From: Shewanella sp. CG12_big_fil_rev_8_21_14_0_65_47_15
Lineage (GTDB): Bacteria > Pseudomonadota > Gammaproteobacteria > Enterobacterales > Shewanellaceae
Direction: 5' to 3'
NCBI RefSeq assembly: GCF_002783505.1
Contig: NZ_PFGL01000030.1
Span: forward strand, 1-43,462
Length of the DNA: 43,462 nt
Position numbers and translations under genes: made by a program. Of the stretch, positions 25,286 to 34,859 are shown piece after piece; the stretch's first letter is position 1; each line of letters starts with the position of its first letter. The notes below the pieces were generated by a model. That model ran no database searches and had not been told where the DNA came from. It was given only the letters and a program-made list of their open reading frames with translations.

Positions 25286-28200
25286 ATGTTGCAAAAAATA
25301 ATCGAAGCCGCGATTAAAAATCGGCTATTAGTGGTGCTGGCCCTGCTCACCGTGATTGTCGGCTGCGCGGCCATGTTGCCTAAATTGAATCTTGATGCCT
25401 TTCCCGATGTGACTAATGTGCAAGTGACCATCAATACCGCGGCCGAAGGCTTAGCCGCCGAAGAAGTGGAAAAGCTCATCAGTTACCCGGTGGAATCGGC
25501 CATGTACGCCTTGCCAGCCGTGACTGAGGTGCGCTCGTTATCGCGTACGGGGTTGTCGATTGTGACTGTAGTATTTGCCGAGGGCACTGATATTTACTTC
25601 GCCCGCCAGCAAGTGTTTGAGCAGTTACAGACGGCGCGGGAGATGATCCCAAGTGGCGTCGGTGTGCCAGAAATCGGCCCTAATACTTCAGGTTTGGGGC
25701 AGATTTATCAGTATATTCTGCGCGCCGAGCCAGATTCCGGCATAGGGGCCGCTGAGCTTAGAAGTCTCAATGATTATCTGGTGAAGCTTATCCTGATGCC
25801 GGTTGGCGGCGTGACCGATGTTTTATCCTTTGGTGGCGATGTGCGCCAGTACCAAGTGCAGGTCGACCCGAATAAACTGCGTGCCTATGGCTTGTCGATG
25901 GCGCAGGTGACCGAAGCGCTAGAGAGCAATAACCGCAATGCCGGCGGTTGGTTTATGGATCAAGGCCAAGAGCAACTTGTCGTGCGCGGTTATGGTATGT
26001 TGCCCGCAGGAGAAGAAGGTTTAGCGGCGATCGCGCAGATCCCGCTTACGGAGGAGAAAGGTACGCCCGTTAGAGTTAGCGACATTGCTAGCGTCGATTT
26101 TGGCAGCGAGATCCGTGTTGGCGCTGTGACTATGACCCGCCGCGATGAGGCTGACAAAGTACAACATCTTGGCGAAGTGGTGGCGGGCGTCGTGCTTAAA
26201 CGTATGGGTGCCAACACTAAGGCGACTATCGATGATATTGGCGCGCGGGTGAGTCTTATCGAGCAGGCACTGCCCGATGGCGTGTCCTTTGAGGTGTTTT
26301 ATGATCAAGCGGAACTGGTCGATAAGGCCGTGACCACAGTGCGCGATGCGCTGTTAATAGCCTTTGTGTTTATCGTGGTGATCTTGGCGCTGTTCCTCGT
26401 CAATATCCGCGCGACCTTGCTGGTGCTGCTGTCTATCCCAGTATCCATTGGTTTGGCATTAATGGTGATGTCTTACTATGGACTCTCTGCCAACCTGATG
26501 TCCCTTGGTGGTCTGGCGGTGGCCATTGGTATGTTGGTCGATGGTTCTGTGGTGATGGTGGAGAATATTTTCAAACACTTAACCCAGCCAGATCGCCGCC
26601 ATTTAGCCGAGGCGCGGGATAGAGCCGATGGTGAGATTGACCCCTACCACAGTGATGAGGACGGCGGTAAAAACGGCGTTGAATCGAATATGGCTATCCG
26701 TATCATGCTGGCCGCCAAAGAGGTGTGTAGTCCAATCTTCTTTGCGACGGCGATTATCATAGTAGTGTTTGCGCCGCTGTTTGCCCTCGAAGGCGTGGAA
26801 GGCAAGCTGTTCCAACCTATGGCGGTCAGTATTATATTGGCCATGATCTCGGCCCTTATGGTGGCCTTGATTGCCGTGCCAGCCCTAGCGGTTTATTTGT
26901 TTAAGCGCGGCGTGGTGCTTAAACAGAGCGTGGTCCTAGCGCCGCTGGATGCTGCTTATCGCAAGTTACTGACGGCAACGCTTGCTAGACCTAAGGTGGT
27001 GATGCTCAGCGCCTTATTCATGTTTACTTTGAGTCTATTGTTGCTGCCAAGGCTGGGCACCGAATTTGTGCCCGAGCTAGAGGAAGGCACGATTAACCTC
27101 AGGGTGACGCTGGCACCGACCGCGAGCCTTGGCACCTCCTTAGACGTGGCGCCAAAGCTTGAGGCCTTGCTGCTGGAATTCCCCGAGGTGGAATATGCCT
27201 TGAGCCGTATTGGTGCGCCCGAATTAGGCGGCGATCCTGAGCCTGTCAGCAATATCGAAGTCTATATTGGCCTTAAGCCCATCGAAGAATGGCAATCGGC
27301 TAGCTCGCGCTTGGAGCTACAACGGCTGATGGAGGAAAAGCTCAGTGTCTTCCCCGGACTGCTGTTGACCTTCTCACAACCGATTGCGACGCGGGTCGAT
27401 GAGTTGCTCTCTGGGGTAAAGGCGCAGTTGGCGATTAAGCTTTTTGGTCCCGATTTAGATGTCTTATCTGAAAAAGGACAAGCGCTCAGCGATCTGGTGG
27501 CGAAAATCCCCGGCGCTGTGGATGTGTCATTAGAGCAAGTGAGTGGAGAGGCGCAATTGGTTGTGCGGCCAAAACGCGAGTTATTGGCGCGCTACGGCAT
27601 TAGTGTCGATCAGGTGATGAGCCTCGTCAGTCAAGGTATTGGTGGCGCCAGCGCTGGTCAAGTGATCGATGGCAATGCCAGATACGACATCAATGTGCGC
27701 CTCTCCACCGCGTTTCGCCAAAGCCCAGATGCGATTAAAGACTTGTTACTCAGCGGCACGAATGGCGCAACCGTGCGCCTAGGCGAAGTCGCCAGTGTCG
27801 AAGTGGAAATGGCGCCGCCGAATATTCGCCGTGACGATGTGCAGCGCCGTGTGGTGGTGCAGGCCAACGTGGCGGGCCGCGATATGGGCTCTGTGGTGAA
27901 AGACATTTATGCCCTAGTGCCACAGGCGGATTTACCCGCGGGATACACAGTGATAGTGGGCGGCCAGTATGAGAACCAGCAGCGGGCACAGCAAAAGTTG
28001 ATGCTAGTGGTGCCGATTTCTATCGCCTTGATTGCCTTGCTGTTGTACTTCTCCTTTGGCTCTGTCAAGCAAGTCTTGCTTATCATGGCGAACGTGCCCT
28101 TAGCCTTGATTGGCGGCATAGTGGCCCTGTATATCAGTGGCACTTATTTGTCTGTGCCTAGCTCTATTGGCTTTATCACGCTATTTGGGGTGGCCGTGCT

Positions 28201-28498
28201 CAACGGCGTGGTGCTGGTGGATTCGATTAATCAGCGCAGGCAAAGCGGCGAAGCACTCTATGATTGTGTTTATGAGGGCACGGTTGGGCGTTTACGCCCC
28301 GTGTTGATGACGGCATTGACCTCGGCCTTAGGTTTGATCCCGATTTTATTATCATCGGGCGTTGGCAGTGAGATCCAAAAGCCGCTGGCAGTGGTGATTA
28401 TCGGTGGTTTGTTTAGCTCGACGGCGCTGACCTTGCTGGTGTTGCCGACCTTATATCGCTGGCTATATCGTGGCGATAAGCAACAGATACTCGAATAG
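25286..28498 (+). CDS. czcA: Heavy-metal efflux RND pump (CzcA-like)
   Basis: A 1070-residue proton-driven inner-membrane pump of the HME-RND class, exporting divalent or monovalent metal ions across the envelope with CzcB and CzcC. It has 12 membrane helices in the RND arrangement, a duplicated large periplasmic domain, and the second-helix start FPDVTNVQVTINT typical of CzcA/CusA. The TM4 segment reads AVAIGMLVDGSVVMVEN rather than the DFG-containing form of the Zn/Co/Cd group, so the metal cannot be assigned. GGAG is 9 nt before the ATG. It is the last gene of the czc operon. Confidence 0.9.
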   Translation: MLQKIIEAAIKNRLLVVLALLTVIVGCAAMLPKLNLDAFPDVTNVQVTINTAAEGLAAEEVEKLISYPVESAMYALPAVTEVRSLSRTGLSIVTVVFAEGTDIYFARQQVFEQLQTAREMIPSGVGVPEIGPNTSGLGQIYQYILRAEPDSGIGAAELRSLNDYLVKLILMPVGGVTDVLSFGGDVRQYQVQVDPNKLRAYGLSMAQVTEALESNNRNAGGWFMDQGQEQLVVRGYGMLPAGEEGLAAIAQIPLTEEKGTPVRVSDIASVDFGSEIRVGAVTMTRRDEADKVQHLGEVVAGVVLKRMGANTKATIDDIGARVSLIEQALPDGVSFEVFYDQAELVDKAVTTVRDALLIAFVFIVVILALFLVNIRATLLVLLSIPVSIGLALMVMSYYGLSANLMSLGGLAVAIGMLVDGSVVMVENIFKHLTQPDRRHLAEARDRADGEIDPYHSDEDGGKNGVESNMAIRIMLAAKEVCSPIFFATAIIIVVFAPLFALEGVEGKLFQPMAVSIILAMISALMVALIAVPALAVYLFKRGVVLKQSVVLAPLDAAYRKLLTATLARPKVVMLSALFMFTLSLLLLPRLGTEFVPELEEGTINLRVTLAPTASLGTSLDVAPKLEALLLEFPEVEYALSRIGAPELGGDPEPVSNIEVYIGLKPIEEWQSASSRLELQRLMEEKLSVFPGLLLTFSQPIATRVDELLSGVKAQLAIKLFGPDLDVLSEKGQALSDLVAKIPGAVDVSLEQVSGEAQLVVRPKRELLARYGISVDQVMSLVSQGIGGASAGQVIDGNARYDINVRLSTAFRQSPDAIKDLLLSGTNGATVRLGEVASVEVEMAPPNIRRDDVQRRVVVQANVAGRDMGSVVKDIYALVPQADLPAGYTVIVGGQYENQQRAQQKLMLVVPISIALIALLLYFSFGSVKQVLLIMANVPLALIGGIVALYISGTYLSVPSSIGFITLFGVAVLNGVVLVDSINQRRQSGEALYDCVYEGTVGRLRPVLMTALTSALGLIPILLSSGVGSEIQKPLAVVIIGGLFSSTALTLLVLPTLYRWLYRGDKQQILE

Positions 28499-28618
28499 GT
28501 TTTAAATGGCGTTTTGTGGCGCGGCTCAATGTTAAAGCCTAAAAATCAGTGAGCTATAGCGTTCGATATAGTCTAGGCTTAGCACTTGGATTAAGGATTA
28601 ATATCTCCGGAGAACATT

Positions 28619-29204
28619 ATGATCGCTGTCATTTTTGAAGTCATCCCGACACAAGAAGGGAAGGAAGAGTATCTGCACGTGGCCGCTGAAATGCGCCAAT
28701 ATTGATACCCAAATAACCTCTAGATACGAGTTTCAGAGCGTCCAGGGTGCTCCAATTCAAGGCGCATCAATGACAGAATGTCGGCTACCTTTTGAATTGA
28801 TGCAACACAGAAGTGGAGTGCCCTGGGCGCTCCGTCCCGGCGGGTTTTAACGCACTTTATGCTGTGTTGACTATTTTTAACTTAGCCCACTAGGTCTGCA
28901 AATAGCCGCCTTGCCTAAAGTGCGTTAAATTCCCGCTGAATCCTGCATCTTGAGGTTGTTTGGGTATCTTGGCCGCAAAGGACTGATCTCTATTGAACGT
29001 TTTCAGAGTTTAACCGACGATGGCAAAGTGCTGAGCCTGTCGTTTTGGGAAGATATGGCGTCTATCACCCAATGGCGCAATCAGATGGCCCACAGCATTG
29101 CTGAGCAGACGGGCATAGTGCCGTGTTTGTTTAACGCTTACCGTATTCGTGTGGCTGAAGTGGTGCAAGATTACAGTGAAACTGTGCACATTGAAGCTGA
29201 GTAA
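28619..29204 (+). pseudogene. Antibiotic-biosynthesis-monooxygenase (ABM) gene disrupted by a MITE
   Basis: The 5' part (GGAG 8 nt before the ATG) encodes MIAVIFEVIPTQEGKEEYLH and runs through AAEMRQY, then stops at once inside inserted DNA. The 3' part resumes after 28968 as GLISIERFQSLTDDGKVLSL and continues to AEVVQDYSETVHIEAE. Joined, they would give an ABM-domain protein of about 110 residues. The 265-bp insert separates the halves and supplies an in-frame stop, so no full product is expected. Exact restoration of the reading frame depends on the original target sequence, which I cannot reconstruct with certainty. Confidence 0.85.
28704..28968. mobile_element. 265-bp MITE with 17-bp terminal inverted repeats
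   Basis: The ends GATACCCAAATAACCTC (28704-28720) and GAGGTTGTTTGGGTATC (28952-28968) are inverted with one mismatch. It carries no transposase. Internal inverted segments (AACGCACTTTA/TAAAGTGCGTT; a pair of GC-rich blocks near 28738 and 28812) make it highly foldable. TA dinucleotides sit just inside both ends, compatible with a TA-targeting transposase, but the duplicated target is not resolved. Confidence 0.85.
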
Positions 29205-29240
29205 TCGCTTATCTGCTTGATGTGAAACATCGCTGATATA

Positions 29241-29275
29241 AAAACAAAACCCATCGAGTTCGATGGGTTTTTTAT
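29241..29275. terminator. Bidirectional terminator between the ABM remnant and mscL
   Basis: A 12-bp perfect stem (AAAACCCATCGA / TCGATGGGTTTT) with a 2-nt gap in the middle is flanked by an A-rich stretch and a T-run. It serves both convergent genes. Confidence 0.85.
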
Positions 29276-29289
29276 GCAATAAAGTGAGG

Positions 29290-29700
29290 TTACTTTTCTT
29301 GCTGGCTTTTTAGCAGATCGCGGATCTCCGACAGTAACTCTTGGTCTTTAGTCGGTGCAGCGGGTGCTTTAGGTGCTTCTTCTTCCTTGCGTTTTAGGGT
29401 GTTGATTGCTTTTAAACCCATAAAAATGGCGAAGGCGATAATGGTAAAATCGATCACAGTTTGAATAAACTTACCATAGGCAATCACAACCGCTGGCGCA
29501 TCGCCTTGGGCGGCTAGCAGCACAAAGCTCAGATCGCTAAAATTCACGCCACCTAAAATAATACCTATAGGCGGCATTATGATATCGGCCACAAAGGACG
29601 ACACAATTTTACCAAATGCGGCACCAATGATAATACCCACCGCCATATCGATCACATTGCCACGGGATGCAAAAGCCCTGAACTCTTTCATTAAGCTCAT
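29290..29700 (-). CDS. mscL: Large-conductance mechanosensitive channel
   Basis: A 136-residue pentameric channel that opens under hypo-osmotic shock. The N-terminal helix [22 protein letters not shown] and first membrane helix [24 protein letters not shown] are conserved. The second helix [18 protein letters not shown] is followed by a charged C-terminal bundle ([16 protein letters not shown]). Length matches E. coli MscL (136). GGAGGAAA precedes the start. Single gene. Confidence 0.97.
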   Translation of the reverse strand: MSLMKEFRAFASRGNVIDMAVGIIIGAAFGKIVSSFVADIIMPPIGIILGGVNFSDLSFVLLAAQGDAPAVVIAYGKFIQTVIDFTIIAFAIFMGLKAINTLKRKEEEAPKAPAAPTKDQELLSEIRDLLKSQQEK

Positions 29701-29888
29701 TAGGTTTCCTCCAAAATTAGGATTAAATGTTAAATTTTTTCGTATTATCTGTATCAGGAAAACCTAAGGTCTTTTGCTGCCTGCTACCTTGCCAAGCTTA
29801 TAGGGGCTTATAGATTAAGGCAATTCTGAGATTAATGATTTATCCTGCGCCGGTTGATTTCACACTATCGAAGTTGCAATTGTTAACT

Positions 29889-30836
29889 TTAGCGTGAATG
29901 CGTCTGTTCTTGCTGGCCAATAAAGTCTGGCACTTCTAGTACCTGTGATCCCCATCGTTTAAATAGCGCCGCATAGATAAACTCGATAAAGACGCGGTAT
30001 TTTCGGGGCAAATAGGCCCGCTTGGGATAGCTGAGCACCACTTTGGTTTGTACCATTGGATAATCGTCGAGGAGAGGCACCAAATAACCTTTCTCGACCG
30101 CTTCTTGCGCAATAATTGACGGCACCGCCGTAATGCCAAGCCCTGCAATAGCGGCTTCTCGGGCAATGGTGACATTATTCACCGTTAACTGAGTCACAGG
30201 TTCTATCACCACCCAAGATTGACCATCAAATAGTTTCCACGCACCTTCAATATGGGCTGACTGTAAGCGAATCGCTTTATGCTTAGCTAAATCCTGCGGC
30301 ACTTTAGGCGTGCCGTATTCGGCTAAGTAACTGGGGCTGGCCATCAAGGATTTATAGGCGTTGACTAAGGAATAGCTCTGTAGACGGGTATCGTGAGCAT
30401 CGGCAATTTGGAACAGCAGATCTATGCCTTCTTCTATCACATCGACTTTGCGATTAGTGAGTTCTGCATCGATAGTAATATCGGGGTAAAGCGTTAAAAA
30501 CTGAGCAAAAATCGGCCCTAAAAACAATTGACCTAGTTCAATCGGGCAGACGATTTTTAGGTTACCCTTGATTAATTGCTGGTGGGCACTGAGCTGATTT
30601 TCAGCGCTTTGAAGATCACTTAAGATCTTGTTGATTCGATTGTAATAACTCGAACCTGCTTCGGTGAGTTTGAGGGCGCGAGTGGTACGGAATAACAACT
30701 GGGTACCGGTATCGGCCTCAAGTTCGGCAATCTTACGACTGACGGTCGCCTTAGTCAGCCCGAGGGCTTTGGCAGCACCCGTAAAGCTACCTTGCTCGAC
30801 GACTTGAGCAAATATCTGCACGCGATTGAGATCCAT
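29889..30836 (-). CDS. LysR-family transcriptional regulator
   Basis: A 315-residue regulator. The N-terminal winged helix-turn-helix is at about 1-60 (FAQVVEQGSFTGAAKALGLT, then KATVSRKIAELE), and a periplasmic-binding-protein-like effector domain is at about 90-295. It is divergent from the EmrA/EmrB-type pump genes across a 97-bp gap containing a palindrome, so it most likely controls them and itself. Ligand unknown. Confidence 0.92.
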   Translation of the reverse strand: MDLNRVQIFAQVVEQGSFTGAAKALGLTKATVSRKIAELEADTGTQLLFRTTRALKLTEAGSSYYNRINKILSDLQSAENQLSAHQQLIKGNLKIVCPIELGQLFLGPIFAQFLTLYPDITIDAELTNRKVDVIEEGIDLLFQIADAHDTRLQSYSLVNAYKSLMASPSYLAEYGTPKVPQDLAKHKAIRLQSAHIEGAWKLFDGQSWVVIEPVTQLTVNNVTIAREAAIAGLGITAVPSIIAQEAVEKGYLVPLLDDYPMVQTKVVLSYPKRAYLPRKYRVFIEFIYAALFKRWGSQVLEVPDFIGQQEQTHSR

Positions 30837-30886
30837 GATTGTTACACCTGTGAAACAGTGGGTTGATTTTTTACTGACTAATAAAC

Positions 30887-30919
30887 TTAGTGAGACAGTA
30901 GTACACTAGGACTCACTAA
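30887..30919. promoter_or_regulatory. Candidate LysR operator in the divergent promoter region
   Basis: TTAGTGAG (30887-30894) and CTCACTAA (30912-30919) are perfect 8-bp inverted arms with 17 bp between, 15 bp before the hlyD-type start codon. Confidence 0.6.
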
Positions 30920-30933
30920 TCAAGGAGTCATTT

Positions 30934-31992
30934 ATGTCCAAAAGTAAGCTCATTATCGCCGTGCCACTATTACTCGCCGCCGTTGCGGGTGGCGGCTATT
31001 ACTGGTGGACTCAAGTACGTTTTATCGAAACCACGGATAATGCCTATGTTGAGGCAGATATCTCCCATGTGAGTGTAAAAGTTCCTGGCTACGTGGTGTT
31101 ATCCGATGTGACCGATAACCAACATGTACGTAAAGGTGAGTTATTAGCTCAGCTCGAGGATAACCAATTTAGTGCCAAAGTCAGTCAAGCCGAGGCATCA
31201 CTCGCCAGTGCTAAAGCCGATCTACAAACCTTAGCCGCTAAGGTGGAGTTGCAGCGCGCTTTAATCACCCAAGCCAGTGCCGGTGTGGTGGCGGCGCAGG
31301 CCGATAACATTCGTGCGCAGCAACAACTGAGCCGCTCAAAAAAACTTAAAGTCAGTAACTACAGCTCCCAAGATGATGTCGATCAGTTGCAGGCGGGATT
31401 CGATTCTGCCGCCGCTCGTCTCGATGAAGCTAAAGCTGTGTTAGTGGCTAAGCAACGTGAGTTAGCGGTGTTTAATGCCCAATTAGATCAGGCGGGTTCT
31501 GTGGTTGAGCAGGCCGATGCGACCTTAGAGTTAGCTAAAATTCAGTTAAATGATACCCGTGTGACCGCACCCTTTTCTGGGGTGATAGGTAAACGTGGCG
31601 CTATGGTGGGGCAGTATGTGCAACCTGGCCAAGCACTCTACAGTTTGGTTCCGGACGGGGCTGTGTGGATCACGGCGAACTTTAAAGAGACCCAGATCCA
31701 ACATATGCAACCCGGACAGTCGGTGCAGGTCAGTCTCGATGCGTTTCCCGACAAAACCTTTAGTGGTGTAATCGATAGTCTGTCACCGGCATCCGGAGCC
31801 AAATTTAGTCTACTGCCGGCGGAAAATGCCACGGGTAACTTCACTAAAATCGTGCAACGTATTCCCGTGCGTATTCGCTTAGATTTGTCTGAGGAAGAAG
31901 CGCATATGCTACCGGGCTTAAGTGCGGTCGTGAAAGTGGATACGGCGTCGGGTCCTGCAACATCGGCAATCGCTGCAAATACAGGTCGTTAG
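30934..31992 (+). CDS. EmrA/HlyD-type membrane-fusion protein
   Basis: A 352-residue periplasmic adaptor with one N-terminal membrane anchor (LIIAVPLLLAAVAGGGYYWW). The segment TTDNAYVEADISHVSVKVPG is the usual beginning of EmrA-type proteins. A long coiled-coil hairpin (about 75-205) lies between two lipoyl halves (VLSDVTDNQHVRKGELLAQL; TRVTAPFSGVIGKRGAMVGQ). AAGGAG is 6 nt before the ATG. It is coupled to the next gene with 1 nt between stop and start. It probably forms a drug-efflux system with it and a TolC-like channel encoded elsewhere. Confidence 0.9.
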   Translation: MSKSKLIIAVPLLLAAVAGGGYYWWTQVRFIETTDNAYVEADISHVSVKVPGYVVLSDVTDNQHVRKGELLAQLEDNQFSAKVSQAEASLASAKADLQTLAAKVELQRALITQASAGVVAAQADNIRAQQQLSRSKKLKVSNYSSQDDVDQLQAGFDSAAARLDEAKAVLVAKQRELAVFNAQLDQAGSVVEQADATLELAKIQLNDTRVTAPFSGVIGKRGAMVGQYVQPGQALYSLVPDGAVWITANFKETQIQHMQPGQSVQVSLDAFPDKTFSGVIDSLSPASGAKFSLLPAENATGNFTKIVQRIPVRIRLDLSEEEAHMLPGLSAVVKVDTASGPATSAIAANTGR

Positions 31993-31993
31993 T

Positions 31994-33622
31994 ATGAGCG
32001 CAATCGGCTCTATCACTGCGTCTGCCACTATGGAGGCGCAGGGTATCAGTATACTTAACAAGCCAACCGATTATGAGCGTGGCAGTCGCCGCTCATGGAT
32101 CGCCGTATTTGGTGGTTTGATCGGCGCCTTTATGGCGATCCTCGACATTCAAATCACCAATGCCTCGATGAAGGAAATTCAAGGCAGTCTTGGGGCGACG
32201 CTCGAAGAAGGCAGTTGGATTTCAACCGCGTATCTGGTCGCCGAGATGATTGCCATTCCGCTCTCTGGCTGGCTTAGTACGGGGCTGTCGGTCAGGCGTT
32301 ATCTGTTATGGACTACGGCCGCCTTTATCTTTGCTTCTGTGCTTTGCTCTATCTCGTGGAATTTAGAGTCCATGATTGCCTTTCGGGCGCTGCAGGGCTT
32401 CTTTGGTGGTGCGTTAATTCCGCTGGCCTTTAGGCTGATCCTTGAGTTTTTACCCGATAACAAACGTGCCGTCGGCATGGCGTTATTTGGGGTGACGGCG
32501 ACCTTTGCACCTTCGATTGGCCCTACGTTGGGCGGTTGGTTAACCGAGCACTTTAGCTGGCATTATCTGTTCTATATCAACGTGCCGCCCGGATTACTGG
32601 TGATGGCGATGTTGGCCTATGGTCTCGAAAAACGTCCCGTGGTGTGGGACAAACTGAAGAATGCCGACCTTGCGGGCATTGTCACTATGGCGCTGGGGAT
32701 GGGGTGTCTTGAGGTGGTGCTTGAGGAGGGCAATCGTAAAGATTGGTTCGGCTCGGATCTCATCCGCAACCTTGCCATCATAGCTGCGGTGAATTTAGTG
32801 CTATTTGTGTGGATCCAGCTTAAACGTAAAGAGCCGTTAGTAAATTTGCGCCTGCTCGGTAAACGTGACTTTGTGCTCTCCACCGTCGCCTACTTTTTGC
32901 TGGGGATGGCACTTTTTGGTGCGATCTATTTGATCCCACTGTATTTATCGCAAGTCCATGATTACACACCGCTGGAAATTGGCGAGGTGATTATGTGGAT
33001 GGGATTCCCGCAGTTATTAGTTTTGCCCTTAGTGCCAAAACTGATGCAGCGCTTCGATGGCCGTTACTTAGCTGCCTTTGGCTTTTTCATGTTTGCCTTG
33101 AGTTATTACATGAATAGCCAGATGACGGCGGATTATGCCGGACAACAGATGATCGCCTCCCAGGTGGTGCGCGCCCTAGGTCAGCCATTTATTCTGGTGC
33201 CTATTGGTATGCTGGCGACCGCGCATTTATTACCCCATGAAAACGCCTCGGCGTCGACGGTATTAAATGTGATGCGTAACTTAGGCGGTGCCTTTGGTAT
33301 CGCGCTGGTCGCGACCCTATCGGACACGCTGGCGCGCGGGCATTTGGCCCATATTAAGGAATCCTTGCCCGCGGTGAGTGCGCAGGCGCAGGATTATTTA
33401 AATCAGAGCGCGAGTCTGCTGCAGATGGGAGGTTCAGATCCCTATACCGCCGCCGCACAGGCGAAAGCCTTGCTGGGCAAAACCATGAGCCAGCAGGCCT
33501 ATATTCAGGCCTATAACGATGTGTTTTTCATCATGGGCGCTCTGCTACTTATCGCTGTGCTCGCCGTGCTGCTGATCCGTAAACCGACTGGGCCCGTGGC
33601 CCACGATGCCATGGTCGAGTAA
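31994..33622 (+). CDS. DHA2-family drug transporter (EmrB-type)
   Basis: A 542-residue inner-membrane drug/H+ antiporter of the 14-helix DHA2 group. TM1 IAVFGGLIGAFMAILDIQITNAS has the characteristic LDxTIVN-like motif (here LDIQITNAS), and motif C-like ALFGVTATFAPSIGPTLGGWL is clear in TM5. It follows the adaptor gene directly and is followed by a strong terminator. The substrate is unknown; hydrophobic toxicants are typical. Confidence 0.92.
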   Translation: MSAIGSITASATMEAQGISILNKPTDYERGSRRSWIAVFGGLIGAFMAILDIQITNASMKEIQGSLGATLEEGSWISTAYLVAEMIAIPLSGWLSTGLSVRRYLLWTTAAFIFASVLCSISWNLESMIAFRALQGFFGGALIPLAFRLILEFLPDNKRAVGMALFGVTATFAPSIGPTLGGWLTEHFSWHYLFYINVPPGLLVMAMLAYGLEKRPVVWDKLKNADLAGIVTMALGMGCLEVVLEEGNRKDWFGSDLIRNLAIIAAVNLVLFVWIQLKRKEPLVNLRLLGKRDFVLSTVAYFLLGMALFGAIYLIPLYLSQVHDYTPLEIGEVIMWMGFPQLLVLPLVPKLMQRFDGRYLAAFGFFMFALSYYMNSQMTADYAGQQMIASQVVRALGQPFILVPIGMLATAHLLPHENASASTVLNVMRNLGGAFGIALVATLSDTLARGHLAHIKESLPAVSAQAQDYLNQSASLLQMGGSDPYTAAAQAKALLGKTMSQQAYIQAYNDVFFIMGALLLIAVLAVLLIRKPTGPVAHDAMVE

Positions 33623-33690
33623 TAACGTTTTTCGTTATCCTGTTGTCGCCATAGATTTCCCCAGATCTATTGGTCTGATACAACAGCTTT

Positions 33691-33725
33691 GCGCCTTAGT
33701 CCTCGCGGATTAAGGCGCTTTTTTA
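33691..33725 (+). terminator. Rho-independent terminator of the emrAB-type operon
   Basis: GCGCCTTA (33691-33698) pairs with TAAGGCGC (33711-33718), followed by seven T residues. Confidence 0.9.
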
Positions 33726-33786
33726 TGGCCTTTATGCTGTGGTAGACTCAAAGCTCTTTTTCGATGATTTGCAGAGGGATAATCGT

Positions 33787-34254
33787 TTGCAGTGGCAAAA
33801 TCTTAAATTTAATCAATTAAATGCCAATACCCTATACAACATATTGAAGTTAAGAGTCGATGTGTTTGTGGTCGAGCAGGCCTGCGCTTATCCTGAGCTT
33901 GATGATAAGGATAGGCACCCAGAAACCCAGCATTTAATCGGCTTATCGCCAGATGGAGTACTGCTTGCCTACGCGCGTATTTTACCGCCTGGGTTGAGTT
34001 ATCCAGAGGCGAGTATCGGCCGCGTGGTGGTATCGCCAGCGGGACGTGGACAAGGATTAGCGACACCTCTGATGCAGCACGCAATCGAGGCCGCGTTAAA
34101 CACTTGGCCCGATGCGGGGATCCAAATTGGTGCCCAAGATTACCTTAACGCCTTCTATCAAAAGCTCGGTTTTGTGGCCTGCTCTGAGATGTATTTAGAA
34201 GATGATATTCCCCATATCGATATGCGCTATCTACCTGAGTTATGTGGTATTTAG
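33787..34254 (+). CDS. elaA: GNAT-family acetyltransferase, ElaA type
   Basis: A 155-residue predicted N-acetyltransferase. The ElaA pattern is clear: LQWQNLKFNQLN start, LYNILKLRVDVFVVEQACAYPE, GRVVVSPAGRGQGLATPLM (acetyl-CoA loop) and the C-terminal HIDM. I use the TTG at 33787, which has AGAGGG about 8 nt upstream and gives the E. coli length (153); a GTG at 33739 would add 16 residues without a Shine-Dalgarno. Substrate unknown. It is followed by the ABM gene 32 bp later. Confidence 0.85.
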   Translation: MQWQNLKFNQLNANTLYNILKLRVDVFVVEQACAYPELDDKDRHPETQHLIGLSPDGVLLAYARILPPGLSYPEASIGRVVVSPAGRGQGLATPLMQHAIEAALNTWPDAGIQIGAQDYLNAFYQKLGFVACSEMYLEDDIPHIDMRYLPELCGI

Positions 34255-34286
34255 TGTTTTAGTTTACATGTAATTAAGGAAAACAG

Positions 34287-34613
34287 ATGTCAACGTCAAC
34301 GGACTATAGAATCAATCAACAGCAAATTGCCTGCGTGGCGAGTTTTCTGGCTAAAGAGGGCAAAACCGAAGCGCTGATCGAGGCGCTCGCGAGCCTTATT
34401 CCTGATACGCGCCGCGAAGCGGGTTGTATTCGTTACGAACTCAATGTGAGCCGTGATGAACCACGCCGAGTGACCTTTGTCGAGAAGTTTGTCGATATTG
34501 CCGCCTTCGACGAGCACTGCGCTAAAGATGCGATTCAACACTATTTCCACCAAGTTATGCCCGAATTAGTTGAGTCATACCATGTAGAAACCTATCATCA
34601 AGTGATTGTTTAA
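34287..34613 (+). CDS. ABM-domain monooxygenase (YgiN-like quinol monooxygenase family)
   Basis: A 108-residue dimeric alpha-beta barrel protein of the antibiotic-biosynthesis-monooxygenase family. Residues about 16-100 hold the domain, with ASFLAKEGKTEALIEAL, RREAGCIRYELNVSRDEPRR and FVEKFVDIAAFDEHCA. Family members oxidise quinols or detoxify reactive carbonyls; no specific substrate can be given. AAGGAA precedes the ATG. It is intact, unlike the other ABM gene at 28619. Confidence 0.87.
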   Translation: MSTSTDYRINQQQIACVASFLAKEGKTEALIEALASLIPDTRREAGCIRYELNVSRDEPRRVTFVEKFVDIAAFDEHCAKDAIQHYFHQVMPELVESYHVETYHQVIV

Positions 34614-34859
34614 CCATGAAATAAACGATTAGGAGCTTGCAGTGTTGATTCACTATTAAGGTAAGAATGGCTGCGTGGGCTTTAATTTAATCACATATGG
34701 TTAGATAGATTTAAGTCGATTTAGCTAAGTCAATCACGCTTTAGGGCGCATCATAGGGTGACAATCTTAGATTGTGTAGCCGTGTACTGATTTCTCTCGG
34801 CCCAAGCGAGCAGTAAAGTCTATGTAACTATCCCTATTGATATCCCTTAAGGAAATAAT

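Noticed and set aside
34614..34859. tRNA or small RNA gene before the thioredoxin-like gene
   Set aside because: No cloverleaf or conserved T-loop sequence and no terminator hairpin were found.
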